NCBI GenBank assembly: GCA_024234815.1
Contig: JACKNO010000003.1
Location: 310,001 to 374,000, forward strand
DNA length: 64,000 nt
Source of the DNA: Pseudomonadales bacterium
GTDB lineage: Bacteria > Pseudomonadota > Gammaproteobacteria > Pseudomonadales > Halieaceae
Reading direction: 5' to 3'
The position numbers were made by a program, and so were the translations under genes. Below are positions 61,715 to 64,000 of the stretch, piece after piece. Numbering within the stretch: the first letter of the stretch is position 1; every line of letters starts with the position of its first letter. The notes beneath the pieces were generated by a model. That model was not told where the DNA came from. It saw only the letters and a list, made by a program, of their open reading frames with translations, and searched no databases.

Positions 61715-61939
61715 ACCGAACATCCACTGATGGATTAGCCCACCAGGTGCCAATGTACCAATGCCGGCACCAATAATCCCGTAGAAAGCGCCCAGCGCAT
61801 ACGCTCGATGTCGCTTGATATTGCCGCTTCGCGCTGAATACAGCGAAACCGCGACACAGACCAGTACCCAGATTGACAGTAAGTGGATCCGCAAGATCCT
61901 TTTGAACAAATATGTGAGCATGGGAGGTGCAAAAGACAT
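61712..61939 (-). pseudogene. Fragment of a DUF2306-like membrane protein
   Basis: 75 residues with two to three hydrophobic helices. LLSIWVLVCVAVSLYSARSG followed by NIKRHRAYALGAFYG resembles the C-terminal part of DUF2306 proteins, which are longer; the N-terminal helices are absent. Probably a decayed cassette gene. Confidence 0.5.
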
Positions 61940-62019
61940 ACTCCCCCTCCATTAGTACTGGAGACATAGATGCTACCAATTTCTCCAAGTCTCGCTCGCC
62001 CGTAATTGTTGATCCTGCT

Positions 62020-62062
62020 CGCTAACGCCTGAAATAATCCGCACCGCGAAGCAGTGTCAACT
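62020..62062 (-). repeat. Possible attC after the DinB-like gene
   Basis: Minus strand: distal GGCGTTAGCG is canonical; the proximal side reads AGTTGACACTGC and the arms are weak. About 43 bp, in the expected place after the stop. Confidence 0.45.
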
Positions 62063-62073
62063 CGAACGAATCG

Positions 62074-62598
62074 CTATACGATAGGTCTGGTCGCATAGAG
62101 GAATCTCGCATAGCCAAGCTCAGATACGTTTTTTGTGAGTTCAATGTTGACCCAGGCAACAACATCCGCGAAAGGGCGATCTTGAAAAGGCCACTTGGTT
62201 CTTGCCGGTGAAAGCAGATCTTCATCACTGACAGTTGACAGGAGATTTTTCCATTTCTTGTGAAATGATAGCAGCCACTGCTTTACACCATCGGAAGTGC
62301 ATGGACATGTGATGGATTCCTGGCTCAAGGATGAGTCTTCAAATGAATGGTTTATTGTCATCGACCACCAGAAGCCAATATGCCAGACAAGCCAGGCGAT
62401 GCTTGGAGGACCGAGATCGTAGCCCTCGTGATCTGGCCACTCTCCACGCCAGCCAGTATCCGAGACAATCACATGAAGCCCCTTGGTTGAGGGGCGCCAA
62501 AGGCACTCGTCGGTACCCAAGCTTTCCAGATGGTACGAAGCGAGACTCCAGGCAATCTCATGCTGTCGCAAAAGCACATCGGCAATCTCATTCGACAT
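62074..62598 (-). CDS. DinB-superfamily protein (cassette gene)
   Basis: 174 residues. Helical bundle of the DinB/YfiT type: VLLRQHEIAWSLASYHLESL, GPPSIAWLVWHIGFWWSM (metal-type His in the second helix) and FADVVAWVNIELTKNVSELG. DinB proteins are putative metal-dependent transferases, often with bacillithiol or mycothiol. Bounded by attC sites. Confidence 0.78.
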   Translation of the reverse strand: MSNEIADVLLRQHEIAWSLASYHLESLGTDECLWRPSTKGLHVIVSDTGWRGEWPDHEGYDLGPPSIAWLVWHIGFWWSMTINHSFEDSSLSQESITCPCTSDGVKQWLLSFHKKWKNLLSTVSDEDLLSPARTKWPFQDRPFADVVAWVNIELTKNVSELGYARFLYATRPIV

Positions 62599-62617
62599 CT
62601 GGATTACTGGCCCTGCT

Positions 62618-62677
62618 GTCTAACGCCCGCATCAGCGGAGCGGCATTGCCGCGTCCGACAGACTGAGCTTGTTACAC
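62618..62677 (-). repeat. attC site, canonical
   Basis: Minus strand: GTGTAACAAGCTCAGTCTGT at the proximal end and CTGATGCGGGCGTTAGAC at the distal end, with central GGCAATGCC hairpin. 60 bp between the MscL stop and the DinB-like start. One of the clearest sites. Confidence 0.88.
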
Positions 62678-62694
62678 GAATTATCTACAATTAT

Positions 62695-63102
62695 TCATTT
62701 TGATTGAGATTTTAGTAAATCACGAATTTCCGTTAACAGGGTCTCCTCCACTGAAGGGGCAGGCGGCGCCTTGGGAGCCTCCTCTTCTTTTCGCTTTAGG
62801 CTATTGATTCCTTTGATAACCATAAAAATGGCAAATGCAATAATTGTAAAATCAATGACTGTCTGAATAAACGAGCCATAACTTATAACTACGGGTGGCG
62901 CTTCGCCAACAGCCTCCTTGATAGTAAAAGCCAGATCAGAAAAATCTACACCGCCCACCAACACGCCAATTGGAGGCATAATAACCCCGGAAACTAACGC
63001 TGTGATAATCTTCCCGAAGGCGGCTCCTATAATGATACCGACTGCCATATCAACAACATTTCCCTTTACAGCAAACTCTTTGAACTCTTTCATCATGCTC
63101 AT
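62695..63102 (-). CDS. mscL: Large-conductance mechanosensitive channel MscL
   Basis: 135 residues, full length. MMKEFKEFAVKGNVVDMAVG with the first helix GIIIGAAFGKIITALVSGVI, the second helix FIQTVIDFTIIAFAIFMVIK and the C-terminal bundle (EETLLTEIRDLL) are all present. It opens under high membrane tension to release solutes. It is a cassette gene here, bounded by attC at 62,618 and 63,197, and is thus a mobile copy. Confidence 0.96.
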   Translation of the reverse strand: MSMMKEFKEFAVKGNVVDMAVGIIIGAAFGKIITALVSGVIMPPIGVLVGGVDFSDLAFTIKEAVGEAPPVVISYGSFIQTVIDFTIIAFAIFMVIKGINSLKRKEEEAPKAPPAPSVEETLLTEIRDLLKSQSK

Positions 63103-63196
63103 AGTTTTGTCCCTATAGATTCATACCTAAGTTGATATTCTGGTGTTGAAGTACTCTACCATTTTTTGTGCACTTTCCCCTCAATTATTGATCTGG

Positions 63197-63253
63197 CTGT
63201 AACGCCTCTCGACGCGGCTTTGGAGCGTTCCGAGCTAGTATTGCTCGTTAGTT
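63197..63253 (-). repeat. attC site after the RidA-family gene
   Basis: Minus strand: GGAACTAACGAGC at the proximal end, inner CTAGCTCG arm, and GAGAGGCGTTACAG at the distal end. 57 bp, starting 7 bases after the stop. Confidence 0.65.
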
Positions 63254-63260
63254 CCCCGAG

Positions 63261-63650
63261 CTAAAAATGAGCCACACACTTTATTTCGATTTTCAATTCT
63301 GGCTGCACCAGAGCGACCACCTGCACCACGGTTTGACTCACTTCAGGTTTACCTCCGTATGCCGCTTCTCTTGCACCATAGACGCCTTCGAGATTATCGA
63401 AGACCTCACTCATGTCGGTAACAAAGAAGGTTTCGTCAACAATGTTGCCCATGTCTGCACCAAACTTCGACAGAACATCCTGCATATTCTTGTAGGCAAT
63501 CTTCGTTTGCTCAGCGATACCGGTTGGAGTACTCCCATCTCGATCGACACCAACTTGACCCGATAGGTACAAAACATTTCCAACCTGGACTCCCTGGGCG
63601 ATAAAGTCTTTGTATGGTCCACTTCGATACGTCTTTCTATCAATCGTCAT
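63261..63650 (-). CDS. RidA/YjgF-family protein lacking the catalytic Arg (cassette gene)
   Basis: 129 residues. RidA fold: GNVLYLSGQVGVDRDGS, EQTKIAYKNMQDVLSKFGAD, TFFVTDMSEVFDNL. In imine deaminases a conserved Arg precedes the last strand (P-x-R-S-x). Here the segment is PEVSQTVVQVVALVQPEL, without that Arg, so enamine/imine deaminase activity is doubtful. Good GGAG-type site before the ATG. Confidence 0.88.
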   Translation of the reverse strand: MTIDRKTYRSGPYKDFIAQGVQVGNVLYLSGQVGVDRDGSTPTGIAEQTKIAYKNMQDVLSKFGADMGNIVDETFFVTDMSEVFDNLEGVYGAREAAYGGKPEVSQTVVQVVALVQPELKIEIKCVAHF

Positions 63651-63767
63651 TTTGCTTTCTCTCCGTAATTGCGTTGTTATCTGGCATTATAGTTAAACAA
63701 CCCAAAATGCCGCAGTCATTTTGGTTCCGCTAGTGGCATGCGGGCCGTAACGTACCTGAACGTTTTG

Positions 63768-64000
63768 TCAGGTCTCCACGGATTGCAATGAGACCAGCTT
63801 TGTACCGTTTGCAACCCATTGATTTCCAACCTCCTTAAACCCAAAATTTCTGTGAAAGGCGCGAGAGGCCAAGTTCAGGGGGTTGATGTTGTACTCGCAC
63901 GTTATCGCCTTTATTTTGTGTGAGCGAGCGAAAGCGAACAAATCCACGTATAACCCACTACCTATACCGCGACCTGAAAATTCTGCACCAACAACAATTC
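63768..64000 (-). CDS. GNAT acetyltransferase, C-terminal part (cut by window)
   Basis: Partial gene entering from the right edge; its C-terminal 77 residues are visible, ending at TGA 63,768-63,770. GNAT features: GAEFSGRGIGSGLYVDLFAF (acetyl-CoA loop), then NPLNLASRAFHRNFGFKEVG. It continues the minus-strand cassette series. No clear attC was found between it and the RidA-family gene. Confidence 0.8.
   Translation of the reverse strand, partial: IVVGAEFSGRGIGSGLYVDLFAFARSHKIKAITCEYNINPLNLASRAFHRNFGFKEVGNQWVANGTKLVSLQSVET

Noticed and set aside
1..64000. tRNA, rRNA, riboswitches or an integron integrase in the window
   Set aside because: I saw no cloverleaf, rRNA segment, guanidine or other riboswitch pattern, and no tyrosine-recombinase frame of about 320 residues; this was by eye, so small RNAs may be missed.

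Overview
The window is GC-rich gammaproteobacterial chromosome. Gene content and order (ybeZ-ybeY-ybeX-lnt, leuS-lptE-holA, cmoA-cmoB, heme A synthase, PQQ and cytochrome c enzymes, imuA/imuB) suggest a marine aerobic heterotroph of the Halieaceae/OM60-NOR5 type. That taxonomy is inferred from gene content only. No rRNA, tRNA, CRISPR array, transposase or integrase gene was found.

Bases 1-18,000 hold periplasmic quinoprotein dehydrogenases (first one cut by the window edge), a CDGSH protein, a base-excision glycosylase, heme A synthase, a two-subunit CoA-transferase, a large MscK-type channel, an ABC-F ATPase (uup), an aromatic aminotransferase, PepD, and the cmoA-cmoB wobble-uridine pair. 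Between cmoB and lon lie two copies of a palindromic, MITE-like repeat. lon carries a good heat-shock (sigma-32) promoter. Bases 21,000-30,000 hold an aminotransferase, a heme-c protein, a beta-propeller amidohydrolase and a notable operon: cytochrome c, a Tat-exported thiamine-diphosphate (ThDP) enzyme and a small unknown protein. Bases 30,000-43,500 are housekeeping: miaB, phoH-like ybeZ, ybeY, corC-like ybeX, lnt, hemerythrin, leuS, lptE, holA. They end in a LexA-controlled imuA...imuB mutagenesis cluster that has no dnaE2 beside it.

From about 43,500 the genes become short, nearly all on the minus strand, and typical of accessory DNA (GNAT, VOC, GST, ABM, tautomerase, GFA, cupin, DUF4440). 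From about 52,700 to 63,300 successive genes are separated by attC-like sites: paired inverted core sites just after each stop codon, about 50-130 bp long. I read this as an integron cassette array in minus orientation. Its cargo includes a guanidinium-type SMR exporter, MscL, a RidA-family protein, a half-size UPF0016 transporter, a SAM methyltransferase, a VapBC pair with truncated toxin inverted inside one cassette, a DinB-like protein, membrane proteins and several acetyltransferases. No integrase is present; if one exists it should lie to the right of base 64,000. Otherwise this is an integrase-less attC cluster (CALIN).

The best candidates for undescribed biology are the exported ThDP enzyme/cytochrome operon and the cassette array.
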